Notes: generated by a model from the letters alone, not told the origin. A stretch of DNA of 64,000 nt from JAJEFO01 sp965214325 (GCA_965214325.1 CBDCBG010000006.1:186001-250000), one strand, 5' to 3'; positions 17,793 through 26,683 are shown, counted from the stretch's first letter. A program made the numbers and translations.

Positions 17793-18815
17793 ATGAAGTT
17801 ACTGGTCATGTCACTACGTTCGGTCGCCGGGGTGGGCGTCGTGGGCTTCGCGGCCCTTTTGCTGTTGGCCGGGAAGACTGCCGCCGCCGAGGAAATCGTG
17901 GCCCGGCTTTCGGTGCATTGGGGGCCGAAGCATCACAGCGCCATCCACGCGCAGATGTACGCCGACGAGGTGAACAAGCGTGCCGAAGGGCGGCTTCGGA
18001 TTGAATTCTTCCCCGCGGGCCAGCTGTTCGGCATCCGCGAGCAGCTGGGCGCCGTGACATCGGGTGCGGTCGAAATGGGCGGCATCGTGGCCGTCGTGTC
18101 CTTTCCGCCGATCAACAAGAACTTCAACGTTGTGTCGATTACGGGAATGTTCGACAGCTACGGCGAGCAACGCGCGTTCTTCACCGAGGATCCGGTGGGC
18201 AAGGCTGTGTGGGAGGACATAACCACAAAGTCCGATTCGATCCTGCTGATGCATGATCCGGTGGGTCCGGTCATGACCTTTTCGACGAAGGAACTCGACG
18301 GCGTTTCATCGATGTCCGGCCTCAAGGCGCGCGCATTGATCGGCGCTGAACGTCCGATGTGGGAGGCGCTTGGCGCCAACACCGTGTCAATGCCAACGGG
18401 TGAAGTCTATTCGGGCTTGCAGACCGGAATGATCGACACGATCAACAGCCCGCCTGGTTCGATCCGCGCATTCAGCTGGTGGGAATTCCTGACCCACGGT
18501 CAAAAGCCCTACCAGTACTTTGCCGACGCTTACATCATGGCCAACAGGACATGGTTCAACGGGCTTCCTGAGGATCTCCAGCAATTGCTGATTGAGGTAG
18601 GCCGCGAAGTCGGGCAGATATCGACGGACACGATCATGCAGACCGGCGAGGAGACGCTTGCCGAGTTCGAGGGGCGTGGCGGAGTGGTTCGAACGCTTGA
18701 CGGCGAAAAGCTGTCCGAATTCAGCCAGCTGATGAGCGATCAGGTCATGCCGGTCATCGCCGAGACGGTCGATGCCGAGGTGCTGGAAGCGGCCAGGGCG
18801 TTCACATCCAACTGA
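17793..18815 (+). CDS. TRAP transporter substrate-binding protein (DctP)
   Basis: This 340-residue periplasmic binding protein of a tripartite ATP-independent transporter delivers an organic acid to the DctQM membrane pair. It has a signal peptide at residues 1-29 ending GKTAAA. The DctP core follows, including the conserved block GLKARALIGAERPMWEALGAN, whose Arg normally clamps the ligand carboxylate. Start ATG at 17793 with GGGAGG upstream. First gene of a dctPQM operon facing the 2-hydroxyacid operon, so a hydroxy- or oxo-acid ligand is likely. Confidence 0.93.
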   Translation: MKLLVMSLRSVAGVGVVGFAALLLLAGKTAAAEEIVARLSVHWGPKHHSAIHAQMYADEVNKRAEGRLRIEFFPAGQLFGIREQLGAVTSGAVEMGGIVAVVSFPPINKNFNVVSITGMFDSYGEQRAFFTEDPVGKAVWEDITTKSDSILLMHDPVGPVMTFSTKELDGVSSMSGLKARALIGAERPMWEALGANTVSMPTGEVYSGLQTGMIDTINSPPGSIRAFSWWEFLTHGQKPYQYFADAYIMANRTWFNGLPEDLQQLLIEVGREVGQISTDTIMQTGEETLAEFEGRGGVVRTLDGEKLSEFSQLMSDQVMPVIAETVDAEVLEAARAFTSN

Positions 18816-18879
18816 CCGGTGGCGGGCCGCATCCGCGCCCGATTGCACGGATGCGGCCTTGCACGCGAGGCTTCTTGCC

Positions 18880-19398
18880 GTGACGCTGATCCTATCGCTC
18901 TTGCGTGCCGTCAACGGTGCAATCGAAAGGCTCACTGCCGTGACGTCGTCCTGTCTCGCGGCGGTGATGGTCCTGGCCCTCACGGCAAGCGCGGCCACGC
19001 GCTATGTCAGCGGGACGGGCTATGACTGGTTCATTGAACTGCCTCCGGCACTGGTGCCGTGGATGGTCTTTCCACTGCTCGGGCCGCTGCTGCGCTCAGG
19101 CTCACACATCCAGGTGGACATTTTGCCGACATTCCTGCACGGAGCGGCGGCTCTTTGGCTCAGGCTCATAGTCTATTCCTTGATGATCGCTGGATCCGCG
19201 ATCTTCTTCCAGGCCGGCAACGAAGCCGTCGCACTCTTTCGCCGCCTGGGCCAGTTGATGGAACTGGAAATCGAACTTCCCATCTGGTGGATGTATCTGG
19301 CCTTCCCCACGGGCTTCGCGATTCTTGCGCTGTTTTCGTTCGAGCTCTGGCTCGAGACGATCCGTGATCTGGCGACCCGCGAAAGGGCCGCGTCATGA
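18880..19398 (+). CDS. TRAP transporter small permease (DctQ)
   Basis: This 172-residue four-helix membrane subunit has hydrophobic segments near residues 20-40, 52-70, 85-105 and 130-155, with the typical RSGSHIQVDI loop between helices 2 and 3. I use the GTG at 18880, preceded by CGAGG; the frame is open from 18772, inside dctP. The end overlaps dctM by ATGA, as expected for co-translated partners. Confidence 0.88.
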   Translation: MTLILSLLRAVNGAIERLTAVTSSCLAAVMVLALTASAATRYVSGTGYDWFIELPPALVPWMVFPLLGPLLRSGSHIQVDILPTFLHGAAALWLRLIVYSLMIAGSAIFFQAGNEAVALFRRLGQLMELEIELPIWWMYLAFPTGFAILALFSFELWLETIRDLATRERAAS

Positions 19399-20663
19399 AC
19401 GCCGCCGCCACGCTTCTGTCCATGCTGCTGCTGCTCTTGTCGGTCCCGATCTTCATGGTCTTTGGCATAGGCAGCGCTTCGGTCGCGATCTGGGGCATGA
19501 ACCTGCCGTGGTCGACGCTGATCCAGGTCTCGTTCGGTTCGATGACCAAGCACGTGCTGATTGCGGTGCCACTGTTCATCTTCACGGGCATGGTGATGCT
19601 GAGGGGTGGTGCCGCGGCCCGCCTGGTGCATTTTGCAACCACGCTTGTGGGCCATTGGCCCGGCGGCCTTGGAGTGGCCATGATCCTGGCCATGGGGTTC
19701 TTTGCCGCGTTCTGCGGTTCGATCCTGGCAGCGATCACGGCTGTCGGGACCATCATGATTCCCAAGATGGTCGAACAGGGCTACCCCAAGCCTTTCGTGA
19801 TCGTCCTCGCGGCCTCGGCCGCGTTTCTCGAGTCCCTGATTCCGCCGTCAAATGCCGCGATCCTGTTCAGCGCACTGACGGATGTGCCCGTCTCCTGGAC
19901 GTTCGCCGCCGGATTCGTGCCCGGACTCGTGCTGCTGGTGCTGTTGTCCATCGTCGTCACCTGGCGTTGCCGGACCCTGCGCAATCCGGCGCGTGCGACC
20001 ACGGCCGAGCGCCTGTCTGCGCTGCGGTCAGCGCTGCCAGGCCTGTTTACGCCGGTCATCATACTGGGCGGGATCTATGCGGGGTTCCTGACGCCGTCGG
20101 AATCCGCGGCAGTCGCCGGGATCTGGGCAATTCTGATCGGCGTGCTGGTGCACCGCGAACTGACCTGGCGCGGGATCACCGAAGCATTGCACCAGACGGC
20201 GCGGATCACTGCGGTGATTTTTTCCATTATCGCGATGGCGACTTTCCTGAGTGTCGTGCTGACCTACAGCCAGGCGCCGCAAAGGATCATCGCCTTCTTC
20301 ACTGAAATGGGCGGCACGCCCATGGCCTTCTGGCTGGGCGTGGCCGTGATCTGCCTGATCCTTGGAACGTTCATCGAGATTGTCCCGGTCTTTTACTTGA
20401 CCGTGCCGATTTTTGCCGCGCTGGCATTGTCGCTTGGTCTTGACATTCTGCATCTCTACATCGTGTTCGTCGCATTTGCCGGGATCGGCATGATCACGCC
20501 ACCGGTCTGCGTGGGCATCTACACGGCCGCAGGCGTGGCCAACGAGAGTCCGGAAAGGGCCTTTCGAGAGGTTCCCTTGTTCGTGATCATAGGGATCGTC
20601 TTCGGCGGGTTGATGATCGCCTTTCCGCAGGCCGCAACATGGTTGCCCGGGATCTTGAACTAG
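19395..20663 (+). CDS. TRAP transporter large permease (DctM)
   Basis: This 422-residue channel subunit of about twelve membrane segments uses the sodium or proton gradient to move the ligand. Family blocks include FFAAFCGSILAAITAVGTIMIP, LIPPSNAAI and the late GMITPPVCVGIY. It completes the dctPQM operon. Its 3' end overlaps the convergent LysR gene by four bases, so the two transcripts meet end to end. Confidence 0.94.
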   Translation: MNAAATLLSMLLLLLSVPIFMVFGIGSASVAIWGMNLPWSTLIQVSFGSMTKHVLIAVPLFIFTGMVMLRGGAAARLVHFATTLVGHWPGGLGVAMILAMGFFAAFCGSILAAITAVGTIMIPKMVEQGYPKPFVIVLAASAAFLESLIPPSNAAILFSALTDVPVSWTFAAGFVPGLVLLVLLSIVVTWRCRTLRNPARATTAERLSALRSALPGLFTPVIILGGIYAGFLTPSESAAVAGIWAILIGVLVHRELTWRGITEALHQTARITAVIFSIIAMATFLSVVLTYSQAPQRIIAFFTEMGGTPMAFWLGVAVICLILGTFIEIVPVFYLTVPIFAALALSLGLDILHLYIVFVAFAGIGMITPPVCVGIYTAAGVANESPERAFREVPLFVIIGIVFGGLMIAFPQAATWLPGILN

Positions 20664-21595
20664 TCCGTTCCCCGAAGTGCTTCGACCTGCCGGACCCTTT
20701 CAAGCAACTGGTCCGCAAACAGGTCTGCGAACTGCAGCGCCTGGCGTGACAGCTGCTCCCGCCCGGCGGCGATCACCGTCACGAAGTAGGTGAGAGGCTG
20801 CCTGATCGGGCGAAACACCACGCCGCCCATGCGCACCGCCTGCTCGGCCGAGAACGGATCGGCGATTGCGAGGACCGAAGCCTCGCGCACAAGGGCTGCC
20901 GCCAAAGGCATGTTTGCAACAGAAAGGCGGGATCGGCGGCGCAACTTTTCGGACAGGTCGCTGTCGATGGACATCATGGTGTCTGGATAGGTTCCGCCGA
21001 ACGTCACGAATGTCTCGGCCTCGGCAAGCTCCTCCAGATCGACAGGGCCGTGCACTCCCGCCAAATGGTGATCTTCGGGCAGCAGGCAGACGTAAGGCGC
21101 GGACGTCTGGAACAGGACCTCGACCCCGTCATAGTCGGGCTCTCGTCCAACGATTCCTAGATCAATTTGGTGCATCTGCACCGCGTCGACGATCGCTGGC
21201 GTGTTGCGGGACTGGATCACGAACTCGATGTCGGGATAGTCCCGGTACAGCCTGCCAACCGTCTTGGGAAGCTCGATTGTGGCTATGGACTGGATAGTGC
21301 CGATCGAAACCGTGCCGCCCTGCGAGGATCGGATCGACCGTGCCAGATCCTGCAACCGCTCGATGCCGACAAACAGGCCCTCAACGCCTTGATAGAACTT
21401 GCGGCCTTCCACCGTTGGCGCCAGGCCACGACCTACCCGCACGAACAAGGGAAATCCTGCCGAGTGCTCGAGATCGGCGATCAGGCGGCTGACACTGGGC
21501 TGCGAGATGTGCATCATCCTTGCGGCTTCGGTGATTGAACCGCAACGGATCGTTGCCCGAAATGCTTCCAGCTGGCGCTGATTCACTGCGTCCAC
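20660..21595 (-). CDS. LysR-family regulator
   Basis: This 311-residue LysR protein has its helix-turn-helix at residues 5-64 (LEAFRATIRCGSITEAARMM, then ISQPSVSRLI). The effector domain resembles the CysB/CynR-like class. It lies immediately convergent to the TRAP operon, so it most likely controls that importer and perhaps the divergent 2-hydroxyacid operon. This is inferred from position only. Confidence 0.92.
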   Translation of the reverse strand: MDAVNQRQLEAFRATIRCGSITEAARMMHISQPSVSRLIADLEHSAGFPLFVRVGRGLAPTVEGRKFYQGVEGLFVGIERLQDLARSIRSSQGGTVSIGTIQSIATIELPKTVGRLYRDYPDIEFVIQSRNTPAIVDAVQMHQIDLGIVGREPDYDGVEVLFQTSAPYVCLLPEDHHLAGVHGPVDLEELAEAETFVTFGGTYPDTMMSIDSDLSEKLRRRSRLSVANMPLAAALVREASVLAIADPFSAEQAVRMGGVVFRPIRQPLTYFVTVIAAGREQLSRQALQFADLFADQLLERVRQVEALRGTD

Positions 21596-21989
21596 TCATT
21601 TGACATGCTTTCTCGTAAGCCTAACGCATGACCAATTGCCATGTATAGGCCATGAGCCGATCTCGTTTTGTCATTTCGGGCAATGGGCTGATGTCCCGCC
21701 CTGCCACGGACATCAATTCGAAGGCACTCAGCCATACAATTGGCCGGGACATCGGTTCTGCTTCACGCGGCGGCAGGCGCATCGTGCTGCAGCCCTGCGC
21801 CGGTGCGAGGAAGATCCAGAGCGTCGACATCTGCGGTGTTCGGTACCGCATCGCCAGCCGGATTGCGCTGCCTTGGGCCGGTCATTGGGACCTGCGCGCC
21901 ATGCCGAGGCTGTCGCCGGCGCGCTGGCGGACTTGAATTCGCTTGCTGCATCTCTCATGGCATCCGGCGCCCTGGATCGGGCGGAGGAA
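21596..21989 (+). pseudogene. Unrecognised gene remnant left of TnpB element
   Basis: A plus-strand frame (21652-21936, 94 codons) and an overlapping second frame ending AASLMASGALDRAEEVIG run up to the element boundary. Beyond the element, a frame ending EQVAALMFRADLFEDARRAR continues at about 23393-23467. Together they suggest one coding sequence broken by the insertion and a frameshift. I cannot assign a family. The first 50 bases must contain the LysR promoter. Confidence 0.35.
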
Positions 21990-23389
21990 GTGATTGGGAC
22001 TTATATACTTAAGTGACCATGTTCTTGTTGTGTTCTTACGAGCTTTCTGGCAACATGCGAAGAGAGGGAAGCTCACGCACTTCTCGCAGACGCCCACCGC
22101 AGGAGCGACCGCAATGGCCCTTGTGTCCAGCCACCGGCAGGTTGTCTACCGCCTGCTTCCGAAGACGCGCAGCACGTGGCGGTGGCTTGAGACGGTTCTT
22201 GAAAGCCAGCGCCAGCCCTGCAATGCCGCGCTGGAGGAACGCATCGACTGCTACCGGAAGACAGGCAGGGGGCGGACCTGCTTCGACCAGTGCAAGGCGC
22301 TGACGGAATGCCGCCGAGAGCTTCCCGAGATGGCGTCCGTGCCCGTGGCCGTCCAGCGCGGGACGCTCAAGCGCCTGGACGAAGCGTTCAAGGGGTTCTT
22401 CCGACGCGTGAAGGCCGGAGGAACGCCCGGGGCTTCCCGCGCTTCAAGGGACGCGCCTTCCATGACAGCATCAGCATCGTCTCCGGCGTCAAGGTGAGGG
22501 ACGGGAACCTCCGCATTCCGGGCTTCGGGCCGATGAAGATCCGCCGGAAGGGCGGAAACCTGTATCCTGACGGCAGGCCGGTCTCGGCGGTTCTCAAGCG
22601 CACGGGCGGACGCTGGCACGCGATCGTCTGCTTCGCGGTCGAGATCGAGGAACCGGCCGACAACGGGCACGCGATCGGTCTTGACCGGAACGCAGGCCAG
22701 GTCGCGGACAGCGACGGCGAGATGCACGGGATGCCGGACATGGACCGGCTCGCGGCGCAGGGCGGACGGCTGCAGCGGAAGCTCTCGCGGCAGCGCAAGG
22801 CGAGCCGCCGACGCGAGAGAACGAAGCGGCATCACGCCAAGGTCATGCGCAAGATCGCGAACCGCCGCCACGACTGGCATCATCACGTGTCGCGCAAGCT
22901 GGCGGCGAAGGCCGGGACCGTCGCCGTCGAGAACCTGCATGTCCGGGCCATGACGAAGAGCGCGAAGGGCACGGTCGAGGAGCCGGGCGTGAACGTCCCG
23001 CAGAAGTCCGGCCTTGAACCGCGTCATCCTGAACACCGGCTGGACGGCGCTGAAGACGATGCTGGAATGCAAGGCGGCGGCCGTCGTCACGGTTCCGGCG
23101 CAGTATACGTCACGAACATGCCACGAGTGCGGAGCGGTCGACAGACGCTCGCGCAGAACTCGGGAAGACTTCAGCTGCACGGCCTGCGGCCATGCGGCCC
23201 ATGCCGACATCAACGCGGCGAGGAACGTCCTGGACCGCGCCCTTGGCGCCGGGACGGGAGGCGACGAGGCGTCCGGGACTGGCGCATCTGCACGGCGAGG
23301 AGCGTTGGCATCGGCCACTTCAGCGACCCGTGAAATCAGTGCGAAAGTGGCCTGATGGTCACTCAAGTATATAAGTCCCAGGTGATTGG
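21990..23389. mobile_element. TnpB-only insertion element with terminal inverted repeats
   Basis: The element is bounded by near-perfect 23-bp inverted repeats at 21996-22018 and 23357-23379, with one mismatch (outer part GGGACTTATATACTT). The 8-bp direct repeat GTGATTGG lies at both edges (21990-21997 and 23382-23389). It carries only a tnpB pseudogene and no tnpA. Classical IS200/IS605 elements have subterminal hairpins and no target duplication, so both features are unusual. Its ends resemble those of the second TnpB element at 59434. Confidence 0.75.
22114..23355 (+). pseudogene. tnpB: tnpB, RNA-guided nuclease gene with two frameshifts
   Basis: Start ATG at 22114 with CAGGAG upstream. 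The N-terminal TnpB fold reads to FFRRVKAGGTPG, then the frame breaks near 22430. The second frame carries the RuvC Asp block (GLDRNAGQVA) and the Glu block (VAVENLHVRAM). It breaks again near 23014, where one extra T separates SGL from NRVILNTGW. The third frame holds the CHEC/CTAC zinc ribbon and the final RuvC Asp (HADINAARN). All catalytic residues survive but are split by two small indels, so no active nuclease is expected unless these are sequencing errors. Confidence 0.88.
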
Positions 23390-23486
23390 ACGAGCAAGTT
23401 GCGGCGCTGATGTTTCGGGCGGATCTCTTCGAGGACGCACGTCGCGCAAGGGATTGGTCAGACGATCCCTTTTGAAGCGCAGCCGC

Positions 23487-24155
23487 TCATTTCAGTGCCT
23501 TGAGGACGGAATCAAAGCCCTGGGCCATGTGTTCGTCTATGTGGGACAGCATGGCGTTCAGGCTCTCGCCATTCGCGAGTTCGCGGTAGCGCGCTGTCAT
23601 TTCGCCGAAAACCCCGTGTGAACCATGCAAGTTATGGTGCAGCGACATGTAGATGCGCACCAATTGCGACAGACGGGACCAATGGTCTTTGAGAAGGCCA
23701 TGGCCCGTCGTCTCGTAGACCCAGCCGTGAAACGCGATTTCGTGCTCGATCGCACGGGCCTGGTCCAGGGTCCTGTGGGTCGCCATCAGTTCGGCGTATC
23801 TCTTGTCGAGCAGATCAAGGCTGGCAGGCGTACGTAAAGGCCAGGCCAGGGCGAAGGCGAATTTCTCGAGCGCCGTGCGCATCGAATAAAGCTCAGTCAG
23901 GTCGCGTTCGGACACGGGTCGTACGCGGAACCCCTTGTAAGGCTCGCTGACGAGGATGCCTTGGTCCACGAGTTCGCGGAGCGCTTCGCGCAGGGGCGCG
24001 CGGCTAACCCTTAGCTGTGACGACAGCGCGGTTTCCACCAATTTCTGTCCCGGCTTGAAATGGCCGTCCAGAACCCTGTCAAGAACTTGTCGCCGCACCT
24101 GTTCACGCAGGGTCCGGTCTTCGACGGGACAGAGCGCGGCCGCGGGCCTGTTCAC
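23487..24155 (-). CDS. GntR-family regulator with FCD domain
   Basis: This 222-residue FadR-subfamily regulator has an N-terminal winged helix at residues 15-75 (LVETALSSQLRVSRAPLREA). An all-helical FCD ligand domain follows, with the expected metal/ligand His residues in EHEIAFHGWVY and SHIDEHM. It starts at GTG 24155, which overlaps the stop of the aminotransferase remnant (GTGA), so the two were once coupled. A perfect palindrome, ATTGTCGACAAT at 28085, of the kind FCD regulators bind lies upstream of the nearby ABC and sulfatase genes. Confidence 0.9.
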   Translation of the reverse strand: MNRPAAALCPVEDRTLREQVRRQVLDRVLDGHFKPGQKLVETALSSQLRVSRAPLREALRELVDQGILVSEPYKGFRVRPVSERDLTELYSMRTALEKFAFALAWPLRTPASLDLLDKRYAELMATHRTLDQARAIEHEIAFHGWVYETTGHGLLKDHWSRLSQLVRIYMSLHHNLHGSHGVFGEMTARYRELANGESLNAMLSHIDEHMAQGFDSVLKALK

Positions 24156-24493
24156 GCGCCCGCCCCAGCAATCTCCGCTTTGAAGAGACAGCGAATGCGA
24201 CGGAACATTGGCCCGGCCTCGCCGCCACCGATGGCGCGACCGTCGAGCACGAAAACCGGGGCTTGCGCGCTGAAGGGGCCGGTCAGGAAGGTCTCGTCGG
24301 CACCGCAAGTGTCAACCAGCGAATGATTGCGCCCGGAGACGGGGATGTCATCTGTTCGGCAGAGATCGATCGTCTTCCGGAGCGTGATGCCGCCAATGAA
24401 ATCATCGCCAGTCAATGGCCGGACCAGGTCTTTCCGAGCGATGAAAAAATTGTCGGCGTTGGTGGCGCCTGCGAAGCCGAGGGGGCCGGGCAT
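24152..24493 (-). pseudogene. Class IV aminotransferase, C-terminal remnant
   Basis: This is the tail of a PLP fold-type IV aminotransferase (branched-chain or D-amino acid type). It includes ATNADNFFIARKD, an IGGITLRKTIDLC helix, ADETFLTGPFSAQAPV and the final DGRAIGGGEAGP. The N-terminal two thirds, including the PLP-binding Lys, are missing; the frame is instead fused to the IscB fragment. Being coupled to the GntR gene, it was probably the regulator's original operon partner. Confidence 0.75.
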
Positions 24494-24700
24494 CAGCGCC
24501 AGGCCGGTCCTCCTCGACCCCGGGTCGATCTTGAGTTCCAGGGGCCGCGGCTCCCCTCCGATCCAGTCCCGGAGCCGTATGGCGAAGGGATGGAGGCCCA
24601 CCGCGACGGCGCGCCCCTTCTTCAGCAGTTTCCTCGCCTGCGCCGGATGGTACGGCATCGGCGGGTCGCCCCGCCGGTCGAGGACGAAAACGCGGCTCAC
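24494..24700 (-). pseudogene. iscB: iscB N-terminal fragment (PLMP domain and RuvC-I start)
   Basis: The frame from GTG 24700 reads VFVLDRRGDPPMPYHPAQAR, LLKKGRAVAV and LELKIDPGSRRTGLAL. This is the PLMP domain and first RuvC motif, with its Asp, of IscB, the transposon-encoded RNA-guided nuclease ancestral to Cas9. The bridge helix, HNH and remaining RuvC parts are absent. The reading frame passes without a stop into the aminotransferase tail, giving a 203-codon chimeric frame. No nuclease activity is expected. The adjoining structured segment at 24701-24982 fits its omegaRNA. Confidence 0.8.
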
Positions 24701-24982
24701 GCCGCACCGGGAGCCGCCGGAGCATCTCCTGTGACGCCGGCCGGGGCCGGGCTCCCCTCGCACAGCCTGACCACCCGCGATCCGATTTGCCCCGTTTCGT
24801 GCCGACCCGGCGTGCCTGCAGGCGAGTCTTCGAGAGCCTGGAACTGGGGAAGCGTTCCAGGGTCGGTCTTCAACGCATGGTTCAAGGCGGATTGGATGGA
24901 ATTCTCCTTTCTCTTGCCGGTCGGCATGGGCCTTCGGGGCTTTCGCCCCTCAAGCCCCTCCCGTCCGGGAGGGGTCGCTGAC
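24701..24982 (-). ncRNA. Candidate IscB omegaRNA
   Basis: This GC-rich, structured segment lies directly 5' of the iscB fragment, where omegaRNAs are encoded in IscB loci. Visible stems are CCCCTCCC/GGGAGGGG (24955-24974, four-base loop), GGGGC/GCCCC (24936-24949) and GGGAGCC/GGCTCCC (24709-24756). I see no convincing protein on either strand. In known loci the guide is at the 5' end, here near or just beyond 24982. Function and boundaries are inferred from position and structure only. Confidence 0.5.
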
Positions 24983-24998
24983 TCGGGCATCTGGCGTA

Positions 24999-25026
24999 GC
25001 GGCGGCGGCGATAGGACCGCCGCCGC
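24999..25026 (-). terminator. Ten-bp hairpin after ABC operon
   Basis: Perfect 10-bp arms GCGGCGGCGG and CCGCCGCCGC flank an 8-base loop, nine bases past the stop of the binding-protein gene in its transcription direction. There is no T-run, so it may act as a pause or mRNA-protecting hairpin rather than a classical intrinsic terminator. Confidence 0.55.
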
Positions 25027-25034
25027 ATGTTGCA

Positions 25035-25877
25035 TCAGTTGTTGAACAGGAGTTCGCGCTGGATGACAGGCGAGGATTTCGGGTCAAGGCCGAACTCGCT
25101 CAGGAACTCCTCGTACCAGCGCTGCGTGCGGCCGGTCTCATAGTAGTAGAAGATCGTGTGATCGACCCAGTCGCGGAAGGTCTTGTCGTCTTCGCGGCGG
25201 ACCGCGATGGAAGACGGCGACGAAAATGCCGGCGTCGGAATGACCAGTTGTCCCCGGCCCAGTTTCTGGCGCGCGGCCAGAAGCGGCGGGTGGAACAGCG
25301 ACACCGCATCGACACGGCCCGACTGGAACGCGGCGATGGCGGCGCCGTTGTCCGGGAAGCGCTGGATGTCTGCGTTCGGGATGTTGCGCGTCAGGAATGC
25401 GTCCATAGAGGACGCCTGCGGCACGCCGACCGTCACTTCCGGATTGTTCAGGTCTTCCCAGGCCGAAACCGAAAGCTCTTCGTTGGCCAGCACCGCCAGG
25501 GAGATGTAGAGCAGCGGCTGTTTCGGGTAGTCCACCACCATTGCCCGCTTGGGCGTGGCATCCAGGAACATCATGTCGATCTTGTCGGCCTGAAGCGCCG
25601 CGATGGCGGTGGCCCAGGTGACCTCGACCATTTCAAGCTCGACCTCCAGTTCCCCGGCCATGGCTTTGCCGATGGAGACGATCAGCCCGCTTTCCCATTC
25701 GCCCGTGGCCGGGTTCTTGGAATACCACGGTGGTGCTTGCGTGACACCCATCCGCAGCTTGCCGGTCTCCTGGATCTTGTCCCAGGTCGATTGCGCCTGC
25801 GCCGCGCCGATTGTCAGCGACAGCATGGCAAGGACGGCAAGAAGCGCGGCCCCCGTTCGTTGCATCAGTTTCATCAT
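25035..25877 (-). CDS. Polar amino-acid ABC importer substrate-binding protein
   Basis: This 280-residue SBP family 3 protein has a signal peptide (MMKLMQRTGAALLAVLAMLS, cleaved after AQA). Typical features are GKLRMGVTQAPPWY at the mature N-terminus and DMMFLDATPKRAMVVDY in the ligand cleft. ATG 25877 is preceded by AAGGATCAA. It is the last gene of the operon that starts at 28040 (two permeases, ATPase, binding protein). The ligand is likely an amino acid or related small polar compound. Confidence 0.93.
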   Translation of the reverse strand: MMKLMQRTGAALLAVLAMLSLTIGAAQAQSTWDKIQETGKLRMGVTQAPPWYSKNPATGEWESGLIVSIGKAMAGELEVELEMVEVTWATAIAALQADKIDMMFLDATPKRAMVVDYPKQPLLYISLAVLANEELSVSAWEDLNNPEVTVGVPQASSMDAFLTRNIPNADIQRFPDNGAAIAAFQSGRVDAVSLFHPPLLAARQKLGRGQLVIPTPAFSSPSSIAVRREDDKTFRDWVDHTIFYYYETGRTQRWYEEFLSEFGLDPKSSPVIQRELLFNN

Positions 25878-25909
25878 TTGATCCTTTCCCTGTTGGAGTT
25901 GGCCTGCCG

Positions 25910-26683
25910 TCAATCCGGCAGCTTGAAAAGCGAATGCCCTTCCAGGAATTCGCGCATTCGGTCGGTTCTGGGCGCCTTCAGAATGCTCTGAGGTTCGCCC
26001 TGCTCCAGAATCGTGCCCTCGTTCAGGAACACCACGCGGTTGGCGACATGGTAGGCAAAGCCCAGTTCGTGCGTGACGCATAGCATGGTCATACCTTCCT
26101 CGGCCAGTTGCCGCATGGTCTTGAGCACCTCGCCCACGAGTTCGGGGTCGAGCGCCGAGGTCACTTCGTCAAAAAGCATCACGTCCGGGTCCATTGCCAG
26201 AGCTCGCGCGATGGCAACGCGCTGTTTCTGCCCGCCGGACAGGCGCGCAGGATATTCGGCGGCTTTCTCGGCGAGGCCGACGCGTTCCAGCTGCGCCGCG
26301 GCCTTGTCCTGCGCCTCGGGTTTGCCGCGCCCCAGGACGATGACCTGGCCCTCCATGACGTTTTCCAGAACCGTCATGTGCGGAAACAGGTTGAAGTGCT
26401 GGAAGACCATGCCGATCCGCGACCGCAGCGCGCAAAGCGCTGCTTCGCGGTAGTGCATCCGGCCGCCCCGCTCCGTCCCGATCAACTCGCCGTTCAGGTG
26501 GATCCTGCCCTCGGTCGGCGTCTCCATGAAGTTCACGCAGCGCAGCAAGGTGGATTTGCCCGAGCCCGAAGAGCCCAGAATAACCACGGTTTCCCCGAAC
26601 CGCACGGTCAGGTTGATGCCTTTCAGGACCTCCAGATCGCCGAAGCTCTTGTGCAGGTCTTCAATGCGGAGGATCTCGGACAT
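25910..26683 (-). CDS. Polar amino-acid ABC importer ATPase
   Basis: This 257-residue ATPase of the GlnQ/HisP type has Walker A GSSGSGKST (about 37-45), signature LSGGQKQRVAIARAL and Walker B VMLFDEVTSALD, followed by the switch His in VTHELGFA. The ATG overlaps the preceding permease stop (TGATG). It energises the two permeases encoded upstream. Confidence 0.95.
   Translation of the reverse strand: MSEILRIEDLHKSFGDLEVLKGINLTVRFGETVVILGSSGSGKSTLLRCVNFMETPTEGRIHLNGELIGTERGGRMHYREAALCALRSRIGMVFQHFNLFPHMTVLENVMEGQVIVLGRGKPEAQDKAAAQLERVGLAEKAAEYPARLSGGQKQRVAIARALAMDPDVMLFDEVTSALDPELVGEVLKTMRQLAEEGMTMLCVTHELGFAYHVANRVVFLNEGTILEQGEPQSILKAPRTDRMREFLEGHSLFKLPD

Noticed and set aside
22570..22940. 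A possible CRISPR-like or tandem repeat inside the TnpB region
   Set aside because: Repeated CGC/CGAG triplets come from Arg-rich coding sequence; there are no regularly spaced identical units.
24152..24763. A genuine 203-residue fusion protein of IscB and aminotransferase
   Set aside because: Neither half keeps its active site, and the frame joins an N-terminal nuclease fragment to a C-terminal tail. It is treated as two remnants, although translation is possible.
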